Source: Actinomucor elegans (Eukaryota; Mucoromycota; Mucoromycetes; Mucorales; Mucoraceae). Taken from it: a DNA stretch of 64,000 bases. The stretch covers positions 1,364,001 to 1,428,000 of the forward strand of contig JAMSLZ010000005.1 of assembly GCA_026027325.1 (NCBI GenBank), written 5' to 3'. The translations under genes and the position numbers were made by a program. The notes beneath the pieces are model-generated. The model searched no databases. It was not told the DNA's origin and saw only the letters and a list, made by a program, of their open reading frames with translations. Positions within the stretch are counted from its first letter, which is position 1; each line of letters starts with the position of its first letter. Positions 1-12,590 of this stretch are shown here, in pieces.

Positions 1-341
1 AAAGCGCCCTTCCCGATGGTACTATTTTCATTGCACGCCAACCTGTCGTTGAACCCAGTGTGCAAGCCACTGTCGCTCCTCTCCTTCATAAATCCAAAGT
101 AGCCAAGAAATTATCAGACGCTGAAATCGCTGAATTGCGTCAATTAAGAGAATCCGACCCTGTTACATGGACCCGTTCGAAATTAGCAAAGAAGTTTGGC
201 TGTTCAGAGTTGTTTGTTAGTATTGCCGCACCTAACAAGGCTGCTGAAGCCGCTAAAGATCAAGCTGCCGCTGTTGCAAATCAAGGTTATAGACGCAGAT
301 TGATTTCTCAAGAGAGACAAAAGAGAAGAACTCTTTGGTAA
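1..341 (+). CDS. Mitochondrial large-subunit ribosomal protein mL58 (Mrpl20-like), 3' part
   Basis: This is the C-terminal part of a reading frame that is open from base 3 and stops with TAA at 339-341; the 5' end lies outside the window. The frame runs through a GTG at base 60, so that codon is internal and not a start. The visible 112 residues include a basic K-x-x-K-K segment, a helix-turn-helix-like stretch (WTRSKLAKKFGCSELFV) and a C-terminus rich in Arg ending RQKRRTLW. That organisation matches the fungal mitochondrial 54S subunit protein mL58/Mrpl20, a structural protein of the mitoribosome. The family call rests on remembered motif similarity and was not searched. Confidence 0.72.
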   Translation, partial: SALPDGTIFIARQPVVEPSVQATVAPLLHKSKVAKKLSDAEIAELRQLRESDPVTWTRSKLAKKFGCSELFVSIAAPNKAAEAAKDQAAAVANQGYRRRLISQERQKRRTLW

Positions 342-1922
342 ACCAACCAGTCAACATTTTTTTATCTAGATCTATTTGAAATCCCCTCTAAAAAAAAGAC
401 TTGTGAAAGAACACCATGTATACACACACAACACATTTGCGCAAAACCTAATAAAGAGGCCAACAATTTGTATTATACTATTTGTAAATGGGCATTTAAC
501 CTTGACAGTTTGTCTACGCTTCAACAATCTTTCAAGAAGTACAAACGTTCTCATTCTTGATTGGCTTTCGAATATCGAAACATATATGTTTGTTGTTTTG
601 AATCCCAAGACTTTATCGCTATACATGAATGTGAGTTTGACAGAGAGAAAAAAATAGAGATTAAAGTAAGGTCTATTAACAGGGTTTGTAGAGGATTTTT
701 CTTTTGAAAACTGTAAAGGCAATCCAATATATATTTACATTCTTCAAACTATCGCTGATACAAGACATTTTTAGATTTTTGTTGAGATACAGTCATAACT
801 CGAGCATTTCATGTACAATAAAAATATACAAGAAAATATGACTACATGTTTTCCAATATATTAAATGTACGTTACTAAAGGATCATACCTTGAAAATGCC
901 GTCTTAATGCCCCACAAAAATAAAGAGACGTTTTAAAATTTTGGTCTTACAGGAATATGTGTTACGATTTTTTTTTTTTTGCAGATGAATAATCCTGATG
1001 TCTACAATCCTCAATCGAATTCAATTTAATATCAAATCCTATTATTGATGTATGTTAAAACTGAGTAGTCGTATCTACTACGGCCAGTGCTTGGCTAAAA
1101 CATTATACATTTATAATATTTTAATGTTCGGTTCTAAAATTCCTGCAATTGCCTCAATTTAGATCTATAGATCTATAGATCTTCCAACCGATCTCGGCCA
1201 AATCACACATCTGAAGACTAGTATCTACTCAGAATAAACTGTTATGTACATTTAATACAATTGCTGTTTAACTACACCAAATTTAGTTTTATTAAAAGTC
1301 AAGACACAAGTATTTAAAGATTTCTACTTTTCTTCCGAATTTCCTAACACACATATTACCTTCTGTTATATTGACGTGTTATTAATCAAACCTTCATTCC
1401 TTGAATACCATAGCTTTACTTATTCTATTAACTACGTGTATTAAATAAGTATAACCTTTGTTTATCTACCTATATGCTTATCCGTGCATCTAAATACTTG
1501 ATTCATGGTCCAATGTAATCTTGTTTTATTGAAAGCAGATATTATACACCATTTATTTATTTAATAAAATGATGATACACTTATGAGCGCTCATTCTTTT
1601 ACTACACCTCCAAATACTGTGTTATCCATGGCTGTCAAGCATACAGTATAGCCTAAACTCTTATTCCTAAACTAGTTTATTATTACTAAATTAATTCAAT
1701 GAATAGCTCTATGAGCACGTTTGTTTTTTCAACATTTCTTTTTATATGATTGCCTTACGATAATATTATATAAACGAATAATGGTGATATATCGTTCTAA
1801 TACATTGATAAATCATACATTTTTGATCTAATGTTGCTGATATCGAATTTACAGGACCGACCGCTATTATGCTGTCAAGATCTTTTTCTTTGTTCATTCT
1901 TTTTCATTCAAATTTTTTCCAA
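342..1922. other. Intergenic, AT-rich, with one dispersed repeat
   Basis: I see no convincing gene. Short open frames at 372-722 have no conserved motif. The stretch holds a TAGATCTA tandem palindrome at 1160-1182, directly followed by a copy of the dispersed repeat (1186-1245). Confidence 0.6.
1160..1245 (+). repeat. TAGATCTA tandem palindrome plus dispersed-repeat copy 1
   Basis: Three overlapping AGATCT palindromes (1160-1182) lead into AACCGATCTCGGCCAAAT at 1186. The following sequence aligns with the other copies of the dispersed family (for example 25825-25886), with a CATCTGA block and an AGAATAAACTGTTAT end matching the AGAATGAGCTGTTGCAT end of other copies. Confidence 0.6.
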
Positions 1923-4755
1923 ATGGCAAACAAGAAGGCAACATGTTACATTTTAAATGTAGCTCATTCAATGTCCAGCGACTTCCCCAAAGCATTAAGC
2001 ACTCTGACAGAAAATATCGAAGATAAGGTACGCGTTCCCTCTCAAATCACAACAGTAACGCGCATTGACAAAATGAATCCAGGTTCTTAGCGAGAGAAAA
2101 CTTGACATGGCAACAGTACTACTTGCTGGAACTGAAGGTAGTTTTTAACATATTGGTATTGACGCACCTCATTTAGCTTATCGTATTTTCAATAGAAACC
2201 CATAATATCTTGGCAGAAGAAACACCAGGTCAATACCAGAATATTTCAACTCTATGCCCAATAGCACAACCTAACCTCGACTTGCTTCGAAAACTTCAAA
2301 ACGTAACCACTTCAAATGAATCTGTTAGGGCAGCTGATGGTACAAATATAATATTTGTTCTCTTTCTTGATATATGATGGATTTTAATGCTTTCTTGCAG
2401 TTCTTGATGCGGTCATTGTGGCGATCCAAATGATCGTTCAACACTGCAGGCACCTCAAATATATCAAAACGATCACATTGTTCACTAACAACCAACATGA
2501 GATTGACTGGCTTGATATAAATGAAGTAGCGCAAATGTTGGAAGATAATGATATCTCGTTGATTATAGTGTAAGTTCAATAGAAGCAGCGTTACATGTCA
2601 TGGGGCTAACGATTTGTCAATAGAGGAGTGGATTATGAGCAGTATCAATCGAATAACTGCCCGGATATGGTCAAAATAAACTACGACAACTGGCATCACC
2701 TAGTTAGCAGATCAAGAGATGGGGATATTCTAAGTCTTACAGAGGCTTATGAATTGACTCAAGAAGATTTTGTCAAAGAAGTCCGGCCCACGCCTTCTTA
2801 TCGAGGCTACTTGTATCTTGGACACCCTCTTGAGAACAACCATTTTGTTGCCATCAACATCTTCATGTATCTTCGAACAAAGGAAGTCCGACCAAAAACG
2901 AGTCATAAATGGTCTTCATTGAGTAATGGCCCAACATATTCAATTGTGTCTGATTCAAAGTATATGTTGGATACTGGCGATAATAAAGAAGGCATATCAG
3001 TATCTGATGAAGTGGAAATACCCAAAGAAGAACTTGAACGGGCTTACAAGTATGGTAAAACCATAGTAAGAATTGCTGAAGAAGAAATGAAATATCAGCA
3101 GGCCAAGACGCGAAAAGAAATGACTATCATCGGGTTTATACCAGCTGCAACGGTAAGCCATATGATTTGATACTGCGCATGTACTGTTGCTTATTCTGTC
3201 GGCAGTTTCCTCGTCATTATCTATACTCGAACGCTAGTATTATTACTGCTGGCAATTATAACACTGAAGAAGGAACACGTGCACTTACAGCATTGGCTTT
3301 CGCCATGTATGAAAAAGGCTGTCTGGCGCTTGTCCGCTATGTTCCAAAAGATGAGGGTCAAGTCAAAATAGGCATATTACAACCAGAGTTTATATTAGGC
3401 ACAGATGATAAACCTAATACGTTTCTATTGCAATTTTTTGATGTATGTTAATTTGATGCTTTTAACAGGCGTATCTCACATTAATCTAGGTCCCATTTGC
3501 TGAGGATATTCGCGAGTACAAGTTTAAATCAATGAAGAACACTGCTGAGTATGAGCCAGAGGCTGTCAAGTTGATGGATAATTTGGTTGATTCAATGAAT
3601 CTCGATAAAGTCAGGTAGGAGTCTCCACAGACTAGCTTAATTATTCTAATAATCTTTCATAACAGCAAGAGCTACTTGACGCCCGAATCAAACTTCAATC
3701 CTATCCTATGGCGATTAAACAAGGCTATCAAAATGCGTGCTGTGAACCCTTCGGTTCCTATACCAGAGCTTAAGCCTTCATTTAACAAGCAGTTTGAAAT
3801 AGCGCCCGAGTTGGTAAAGGAAGCCAGTGAGTTTGGTGAAAAAATTAATCAGTTCTTTAAAGTTAGACAAGGTAAATTACTGAAAATTCATTTCAAAAAT
3901 GTATGCAAATACTTATATATAATTAGTGAAAGAAAAGGGCAAAAAAAGAGCTTTCAGTGATATTGAATTCACTAGTAATATTACAGATATTAGTGATATT
4001 CTTAATTCCCAGAAAGCAGTAAATCCCGACGGTTATTATAACAATGACCCTAGACCTAGCATCATACCATCTACTATTCGAAAGGTGGTGACCAAAATAG
4101 GTCCAGAGCGCCCTGTGGCAGACTTTCATGCGCTGCTTGAACAACCCTCGGAGATTGACATGGTTGAACCGGTGTGTAAAGAAATGGCTGAGCATATTAT
4201 GAAACGTCTTAAAAACTCTTTTGGTGAGGACCAGCATGAAGTTTCAGCCCAGTGCCTAAAGGCGCTTCGAGACACTTGTGCTGCGGTAAGTCGAATAATG
4301 CTGCGGTAGTTGTACATATTCTAATAGCCTCCCTTTCTTTATAGGAGGATGCAGCAGCGATATACAATGGCTTTGTTCGCGAGTTAAAGAATTGGCGTAT
4401 GGAGCATAGGAGCAAGGATTCACATCGTGTCGTCTTTTGGAATCGTATGAAATTGGAAAAACTTGGATTGATCACAAAGGATGAATGTGAGGATACAGAT
4501 ATAGCAAATATAACAAAGGAAATCGCTGATCAGGTAAGAAGAGCTGCATATCCACAGACATTAGAACTATTCGATTAATTGAAATTCGCTAGTTCTGGAT
4601 TGAACAAGAGGAGAGCACGAACAAAGAAACTAAAACAATGGATCAAGATGAATTTGACGATATCAATGCGGATGATTTGGTAAGAAAAAAAATGACTTTT
4701 CACCTATGGTACAGTCGTGCTGATTGGTATTCTTTTATAGGAGGATATGCTTTAA
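1923..4755 (+). CDS. KU80: Ku80 subunit of the Ku DNA-end-binding heterodimer
   Basis: Ku80 with Ku70 forms the ring that binds double-strand break ends and starts non-homologous end joining. I place 12 exons: 1923-2027, 2083-2137, 2196-2339, 2401-2569, 2624-3152, 3206-3442, 3490-3614, 3666-3871, 3927-4285, 4345-4533, 4593-4679 and 4741-4755. All junctions are GT-AG and in phase, giving 739 aa. The N-terminus (about 1-230) is the von Willebrand-like alpha/beta domain (VLSERKLDMATVLLAGTE). The middle (about 250-540) is the Ku core beta-barrel (GYLYLGHPL, FLLQFFDVPFAEDIREYKF, MDNLVDSMNL). Residues about 600-715 form a helical C-terminal domain of Ku-PK-bind type (FWNRMKLEKLGLITKDE). The last residues, DDINADDLEDML, resemble the vertebrate DNA-PKcs-recruiting tail. 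I chose the ATG at 1923 because MANKKATCYILNVA fits the family start; an in-frame ATG at 1869 would add 18 hydrophobic residues. Confidence 0.93.
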
Positions 4756-4892
4756 AATGAATGTTTGGCCTTGATGGCTTTTTTTTTTTTGGTGAATGTA
4801 GTACTAATCTGTCACACAAATAGCAATCAGAAAACTATATAAAGCGATGGATAAATTTATGTCTTTTCAATAAAACTACTTTTATTTTCATT

Positions 4893-7699
4893 ATGTCGCA
4901 CTGCTCTACTAATTGGAACCTGTCTATAAATGGTGATTATACAGTTTGCGACTCGCATATTGCTATTATGAGAGAGAATTCATGTGATAAAGGCTTGGTG
5001 ATATACATTTACGAGCTACATACAAATACCAGTTATTCTTCTACAGCAAATAACTTGGCAGAGTCTACTATAAACACTCACACGAGAATCAAAAGAATTA
5101 AATATTCATGTCAAAGCATGGATATCAATTATTCTAAATACTATATGAGTATCTCCGCTGACGGCAAATACTTGGCCATATCTTGGCTTCCAAACCCTCG
5201 AATGGGTCCCCAATCAAGTATGAAATATTGTTGTATCTATGACTTGACAGCCATTCCATTTGAAACAGCTCAGCAAATCAGTAATAGCCAACAACAACAT
5301 TCATTTCCTGCACTACCTATGCAATTGATTGAATTTTATGGAGCATGCGTCTTTATGGCTGATAAAAAGCTAGTACTCTTGAACAAGGACCAGGTGAGGG
5401 TATATCAGAAGGAACATTGCATGGAGGAAAATGAAAACAGAAAAACCTTTGTTATCGACCTTTCTGTTGACCTTTGCTTAAAAAACGAGAACGTGGCCCT
5501 ATTTCCAGGCTACACCTATTGTGGGTTTACAAATACTTATGCCCTGGTTTCTAACGATCATACTATTGCAACGACTACGAGCACAACTACTACGACTACT
5601 ACTGCGGTTGGTGATGATTCTGCGAATGTCGTGTTACCTGATTCTGAACACAATAATGTTCTCCGAAACAAACTGCGTCAAGAGCATCCCAATACCCTAA
5701 TAAGCTTTGGTAATGACATGGATATGAATGAACACGAAAACCAAGACATAGACGAGTTTGATATAGACATGGTTGATACTGTAGATGAGGATGTGTTTGA
5801 TTATCATGATATTAAGGAAAATATCGATTATGAAATGTTTTGCGAGGAGCACCATTTCATAAAGTCAAACATCGAGACAATCAAATCGGCAAGCATTATT
5901 AATGTCATTGTAAATGAGCGATCAGACTTGCTACTCTGGAGCTTACGGGATAGAAAGATGGTATTTTTTGACAAGCTTGATTCTACAGTAATCAACAATG
6001 AGGACAGGGAACAGCAGCAGCCACAAGACTTGATTTTCGCGTTTACACCAAAACAAAACCTACTGGCTTTTACCAAGAGTTACAGGCAATATAAAGATAT
6101 CTCAAGGCTGGTGAACGATACTCCGGTATTAAATGTACGTGATGCCGATAGTGGCATAGTAATTTCAAGGTTGTATCTTCCAGTTGGTCGATCGATTGCT
6201 GGGGTTTCTCAAATAGAATTTTTGCAAGATGGAATGTATATCATGATAATAAGCTATAGCCACCTTACATGCTATTTTGATCTGTATGATGTTGCTTCAG
6301 AGTCTCATTTGGATAGTTTCTCGCTCGAGACTAACAACCAAATCAATATTGACAAGAGCGTGTTTATTTTGAATAGACAAATACCTCTGGAATTTGGATG
6401 TGGTACATTTATCTTGGCTACTCATGCAACAATCGCAGCATACCGGACTATGAACAAATCAGAAACGGTAATAGATCAAATGGTAACAGGAGACACATTC
6501 TTTGTCAATTCTATCAGTTATGAATTCAAAAAGATCGGATTTTTTCAAGATGCCTATGAAAATTTCAACAGATTTCATGACACAAAGAATTATGATAAAA
6601 ATTATGTGATCTTGACTCTAAAGAAAGAAAGTGGGTCATCTGATCTATTCAAACTGAGTCTTACTTATCATAGTAAGATCGAAAAAATACGAATAGAATC
6701 ATCGTGCCCCGCCTATTTCCTAGATACAGACTGGAGTTACTTGATGACATATACCAAGCTACACAGTTCTTCTTCCTATTCTGAGTTGACTGTTTGGAGA
6801 ATCAGTTTTGTTGACGGCACTCGGAAAGGAATCCGACTCAATACTAATAGAATAATCAGACTAGAAGAAGTGGTATACAGCTTTTCTCAAAATACCCAAT
6901 ACCCTTTATCGACTATTGTAGGATATCCGTCTATTCTTTATAATTTGACTTGTCTTTCAAAAAACAACATTGATCGAATGAATCCAGTGGTAATCCAACC
7001 AAATAATGCGGAAGGTATTCCAGTCTTGATAATCATATTGAATGATCCTCGCGATATGACGGACTATAGCGGTGTATATGCAAGGACTAGCAAAGTTAAC
7101 AGATCAGTTAATACTGAGCAATTTACATTGGCGATACCACTAAACTCTTACACTACGCTCGAGTGTCACTTACATGCATTAGCTAATGAATGTGAGTCCT
7201 TGAAACGTAGAGAAAAGTTTCTGCGCAAAGATTTGGCTAAAATTGTAAGTATCCATTTTTTTTTATTCACTCTCCATAACTATTTAATAATCTAACACAT
7301 CTTCTTTTTTTATTATAGCATAGTAGACTTTTATGCACAAAAAACTCTGCCACGATAACATGGAAAGGTCTGCTTAAACTCATTGAAAATAATCCTGAAT
7401 ACTTTTCAACCTTGAGCGGCTATGCTACTATATGCCGTCTAGCAAGATCTGATAAACTTAATAGTATTTTATCCGCTATTTTGCAGCCCTCAGTCAAGGT
7501 CAAATACTGTACATTAGCCAGGGCGGGTATTGATACTGATCATTGGTATACAGACCCTTTATTAGAAGCAACCTTGACGAAATCCAGTAAGAATGTCAAG
7601 CTTATCAAACAGCATATTGAACAGTCTATTGCTCTTTATGGATTACAGTATTCAACTCTATTAATTAAACATCATAAACTGTTAGAAAGCATAGAATAA
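4893..7699 (+). CDS. Hypothetical 910-aa protein with propeller-like N-terminal half
   Basis: I do not recognise the family. Two exons (4893-7244 and 7319-7699) join in phase across a GT-AG intron whose acceptor is TATTATAG, giving about 910 aa. The first 150 residues contain WD-like strands (YMSISADGKYLAISWLP, CCIYDL) and later strands recur (DLLLWSLRDRKMVFF, NLLAFTK), which suggests one or more degenerate beta-propellers. Residues about 225-235 are a Thr run, and about 265-310 form a strongly acidic segment. There is no signal peptide or membrane span. The ATG lies 138 bp after the Ku80 stop on the same strand; the gap carries AATAAA and a pyrimidine-rich tract, so Ku80 probably terminates very close to this promoter. 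AATAAAG starts immediately after the stop. Confidence 0.75.
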
Positions 7700-9244
7700 T
7701 AAAGTACTACTGCACGTAAACGGTACCGTCTATTAAAGCGTGGTGATTAATAATTCTATCTAATGGATATATAACCGATTTAGCGACACTGCTTTCTACA
7801 CAGATCACTGATGTCGGCCATATATCGCGAATTTTTGATTTCGTATACTGTCCAAAACCATATATCATATTATTTTTCATAAAATAGAAGGACATTCAAT
7901 AACATCCAATTAATTAATAAATCTTACAAAAAGCACTTATATACACTGTAAAAAAAACCTACAGGGGCCCAAAACAGAGTTTGATCAGTCACCAATAAGA
8001 AAGGAACTCAAACGTTTCATAGGTCTTTTTAATGAAACAGAATGATCAGTTGTATAATATAGCCGAAGAAGAATAGGAACGATTAGGTTTCCAAAAGCTC
8101 CAATAACCTTACTTAGTCTGAATGAATGTTTTTCTTTGGCAGTAGCAATTCATGTTTTGTTTAGTTAGGTTTTTTAGCAGTGATATATGTATATGTTTTT
8201 GTAGGGTAAAATAATTGATTTATTATAGATAAATCTGAAATGGTATCGATTGAACGGAAGAGTACGATTACTATTTTGTCTGTTGTTCGAACTAGGTAGT
8301 ATAGGATAATAATAAATACCATGTTAAAGATTATATAGAAATTAAGCTGACAATGGTGAGAAATCGCATGAGCGGCAAAGCTTCAGCCAATCGGCCTAGA
8401 ACTAAACACACGTTTCAAACCAAAAAGATCAATAGTATGCCACAGTAGGATAATCAACTGTACAGGGAAACGGTATGCCTTTTCAATTCACGCATTATCA
8501 AGCCAGACGTGTTATTTACTACCTATGGCACTCCCTTTCCCAAGGCTCTACTTTTGTACACGAAGAAAGTAATATGAAAATCAATATTAAATAGAACACC
8601 TTGAGACCGATCTCGGTCAAATGTGGCGTCTATATCCGTTAGAAACATTACTTAGCTAAAATGCAATTAATATCCATTAATATCTGAAAAAAAAAAGTTT
8701 AAGTAACTCAAATATCTAGCATAAAAGTTCATGCACATAAAGGGCATTATTAAGTGAAGAACCGTTATTATATACTACAAGAACCCAATACCACTATTGT
8801 ATGAGCGATAATAACACTGATTTGTTCGATTTTTGGTTATATAATCATTTATTTAGACCAAACGATTCAAAAATATGCATCTAACGTACCATACACTGTA
8901 TTAATTGAGCTTTATCTTCAGCTAACTTGTAGATGAAAACAGTTGGCTTTCTATGTATATCACTCCGAATCTCTATACCTATACAATTGAATTGACATCT
9001 TCTCTCCACTTCAGCATATTTTTTAGACCTTTTCTAAAACGGTTTAATATTGAATTGCTATCTTAGCTAGTTTGACTGTTCAAATAAAGAATTTTGCTAT
9101 TAAAGTTCTGCGTGATTTGCACGTTATTGAGAGACAATTGATGATAAAGGTAATTTACAATTTATGAATGATTTCTTTTATTTATTTATTTTGTATATAC
9201 AAAAGATATGTAAGTATGTATAAATTGTCAAAAAAGATCAAAAG
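7700..9244. other. Intergenic, AT-rich, with one dispersed-repeat copy
   Basis: This separates a + gene from a - gene, so it holds two 3' flanks. No reading frame has support. A copy of the dispersed repeat sits at 8605-8650. Confidence 0.6.
8605..8650 (+). repeat. Dispersed-repeat copy 2
   Basis: It begins GACCGATCTCGGTCAAATG and continues with a diverged GCGTCTATATCC block. It matches the first 25-30 bases of the family best; the distal part is decayed. Confidence 0.6.
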
Positions 9245-11770
9245 TTAATGACCGTTTCTAAGCTTGGCACGTTCAGCAACAAGAGCTGCACCAGGGAAAG
9301 ACCCCATTTGCTTTTCCAACCAGGCCTCTTCTTTAGGTGAAATTTCAGGCCCATCACCAAACTTGGGTGCTTGGTTCATCAGATGTTGTTGAAGAGCAGA
9401 TGATTGAGCGAGGCCAGCAACGCCGACATAATCTTGCTTACGGGTGGGTTCTTCTTGACTAGCAGATTTATTTTTAGGTGCATAGCGTCGAAGTGCATCC
9501 AATTCTTCCTTCAAGGTTTCATAACGGAATCCAACACGAATGTTGGGGACATTGGTTTTTTGCATATCGTTGCCTTCAACACCAGGTTTATGCCAATTGT
9601 GACCAATCCAGTGACTCTTGATTTGATTCTCCCAACCTGATTGAATAACAGAGTTACGAGCCAACTCGCACATGTCTGTAGATGATAACTTCCAAATCTG
9701 AGCTGCGACACTATACTCCTCAATCAAAGGTTCCTTGGTGAAATGGAATTGCAAAGGATCATCTGTGGACAAGGAGATGTTGAGGCCACGTTGGAAGAAT
9801 TGAGGAAGAGGGTTACGCTCATATGTCAAGAACAAGGCATTATTTGAAAGAGGAGACATGGCAATACCAATTTGAGATAGATAATAGAGATACTGAAGAG
9901 CAGGGACCTTACGAAGCAAAATACCGTGACTGATACCATAAGAAGTTAAAAACGCAGCTGTTAGATGGTCCGTATCACCAGCTTCGCCACAATGAGGACG
10001 AAGAACCAAAGTAGTGAATCCACGTGCCTTTCTCCATTTGTTCAATGCAGCAGTGTTGGCATACAGGTAATACAAGTAGTAGCTGTATGGTGGATTAACG
10101 TTCGAAGTCCATTGCTTGGGAAGAGGAAAGTCCTTAAAGATAGGTTTTTCAGGTTTAGATTCATCATCAACTGTATCAAAACCAATGACACGCTGAAGGA
10201 ATACGTGCAGTTCGGGATGGCTACTGGGATCTTTGGTAACTTCAAACAGAGGTTCAAATACATTGGTGATAATATCTTGGAAACTGTCAATAGCATTGGA
10301 CATTTTGTAGATGTTATAAAGACGAGGGATCTGAATCAACCAACGGACATTGGCTGAGAACAGCTTGTTATTTACAACCCATTTAGCCAACTTATCCCAT
10401 TCATCAATTGATCTACCATAGATCGAGACACGGTATTCCACCATTTGATACTTTGAAGACTCCAAATCAGATACAACTTCTTTTGTAATTTCAGCAAGGT
10501 ATTTACCCTGAATGTAATTGTCCGTTTTCATAAAGATCTCTCTCAATCTACTCTCGCCGATAGGATTATATTTCAAGTTGAACTTGTCAAAGCGATGGAA
10601 GGAGTCTTTGTGAGCATGCATATCCAAAGTATCAATACTAAGATCATAAGCCGTTAAACCCAGACTTTCGAATACGCCACGCAAAGTTAAATGATGGCCA
10701 TCACGATAAATCACGACATCATCAGGGCTCTTCTTCATCTTTGACTTGATGAAACGCAACAAATGCTTTTGATTCATGCTGCTAGAGTGATGAACGTGAG
10801 TATCGACCTTTCTAACATTGTAGAAATCACGATGAGGGTTACGTTTGGAATCAGCCAATTCTTGGAACTCGTTCAGAAGGATATACATTTGCCATTTACT
10901 GTCTAAATAACGAAGACGACGGAAAGCAAAACTTTTGGCAGGTCCATCACTGATAACACCCAAAATGTACTCCATATCATCGTAAAACTCTTTGGGAGAG
11001 GGAAATTGATGGATAGGCTCATTGGCTGTTTGATCTAATTCATTCTTGTAAACCTGATAGGAACCATCGGGGCCCAAACCATATTGATAAACGTGAGGAC
11101 CAGGGAATTTGCATTGACTAAAGTCAAAGTCAGAACCGACAGCAGCAACAGGATCAGCATTGCGTGCCATCTCTTTGGCTCTACGACGCTCAAGCTCTTC
11201 AGGTGAAGGTAATGGCCAAGACTTGGGAGGAGGAGCTGGGTATACTTCCCAGTCGTCGTGATTGCGAGGATCATCCATTAAACGCTGACTTGAAAGATCG
11301 ATATACTTTTCGCGCAAATCAAGACACTTTTGAAGAGCTCCATACAATTCGCGTAGTTCAGCAGCAATAACATCATCTACACATTCAAGTTAATAATAAC
11401 ACAATGAAAACCTTATATTGTATTGTACCTTTGGCTTCAAATTTAGCTTTGGGATCCGCAGTATGTGTAACGGATTCGCTTTGAGCCGAGTTTTCAGGAA
11501 CTTCGGGTAAGGTAGAGAGACCCTGATCATCCAAGTTCATTTCAGAGAGATGATTTGCTGCTGGTGACACGGAAAGGCTTTGACAAAGGTACTTGCTATC
11601 ATGCTATAACAGCACATTAGGGGTTTTTTTTTTTTTTTGCTTTGAATAGATGTAAAACTTACGTTCTCGATAGCTTTTAAGTGATGATAATCAAAGTAAG
11701 GTGTATCATCAAAGTTATTGATACCTTCGTCAGTTGGAATATCAACTCCATCTCTTTTATTGGCTGGCAT
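9245..11770 (-). CDS. AMD1: AMP deaminase
   Basis: AMP deaminase converts AMP to IMP and ammonia in the purine nucleotide cycle in the cytosol. Three exons on the minus strand, 11663-11770, 11429-11603 and 9245-11376, join in phase and give about 804 aa, close to the yeast enzyme. Family motifs are visible in order: SLSVSP near the N-terminus, the metal-binding [36 protein letters not shown], the second metal site RPHCGEAGD and the catalytic [13 protein letters not shown] followed by [13 protein letters not shown]. All expected metal-ligand His and Asp residues are present. The exon 2 acceptor at TTATAG (just above 11603) was chosen because it restores phase and yields SLSVSP. The first 100 residues are low-complexity, as is usual for the family. 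Confidence 0.95.
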
Positions 11771-12315
11771 TGTGGAATTGATAAGACAAGAAAACAAGAA
11801 AAAGGGTTTTTAGGGAAGACGATTCCTTCTTTTAAAAGAGAAAAACTAGTAAAATAGAGTCACACGCTTCTTTTTCCGCTAATCTGGCTGAGATCGTTTA
11901 ACTGCAGCAAACTGGTGTTAGACCAGAATATTGAAATTCCTCAAATCGCGACATGTTTTCTGCCCATTACTTAATAATAGCTCAGGTTCGCGATTTTAAT
12001 GTCTACAGCCATAGTGATATGTTGACTTTGTAGGTATTCAAATGTCTGAAGTACATGATCTATTTCCTCTTAGTTATCACAATTAAGAGAGCTATTATGC
12101 AGTGAAACGTGAGGCAGCACAAGATAATATCAATGACTTGGCTGGATAGCGCATATGATGATAGTCTTTTTAAAACTCGTCCTAGTTGAGCTTTCCTTTG
12201 TCTTTTAAGTTTGTATGAAGGTGTCAATCAAAGAAAGAATGAGGAATGGCTTTTAACACCAGAAGCATTCCTATAATGCGTTTTTGCAAGACATTCTGTA
12301 TCAGTTGTTTACTTT
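11771..12315. other. Intergenic upstream of AMP deaminase
   Basis: I see no gene. The region directly upstream of the AMP deaminase ATG is purine-rich on the + strand, that is, pyrimidine-rich on the coding strand. Confidence 0.5.
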
Positions 12316-12590
12316 TTACTTGGCTTGAGAAACTTTCAATGGTTGGTTTGCTTTGATAGTGGCAGGCTGGATCACAAGGACAGTGAGGCATGTACAACCA
12401 TAAATGTGTTGCAAACTATGAGGAAAATGGTCTTAATAGGCGGTTCATGCTGGAAAAACACAGGGACACCGTGGGTATAAGCCCAGAGGATCTTGTCAGG
12501 GAGCAATGAAACAGGAGTACCAAAAAAAGCCAAGTTGAGCCAACTGTGTAGTTGATAAGTTTAATGATCTCATCAGGAACATATTGATAT
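12316..12590 (-). pseudogene. Decayed 3' end of an unidentified gene
   Basis: Read on the minus strand, this region gives a protein-like C-terminus spread over three frames. A first segment (QYVPDEIIKLINYTVGSTW) runs into a T7 run (A7 on + near 12525). It resumes one frame over with a hydrophobic, membrane-like segment (FFGTPVSLLPDKILWAYTHG, then VPVFFQHEPPIKTIFL). It then shifts again to LVIQPATIKANQPLKVSQAK and TAA at 12316-12318. I do not recognise the parent protein. A GTAAGC...TTTTAG intron-like sequence borders the first segment, but no plausible upstream exon follows, and dispersed-repeat copy 3 lies about 230 bp further upstream. I infer a truncated, frameshifted remnant; sequencing indels could explain part of it. 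Confidence 0.4.

Noticed and set aside
1869..1922. An upstream in-frame Met for Ku80
   Set aside because: It would add a hydrophobic lead unlike any Ku80; the conserved start is the Met at 1923.
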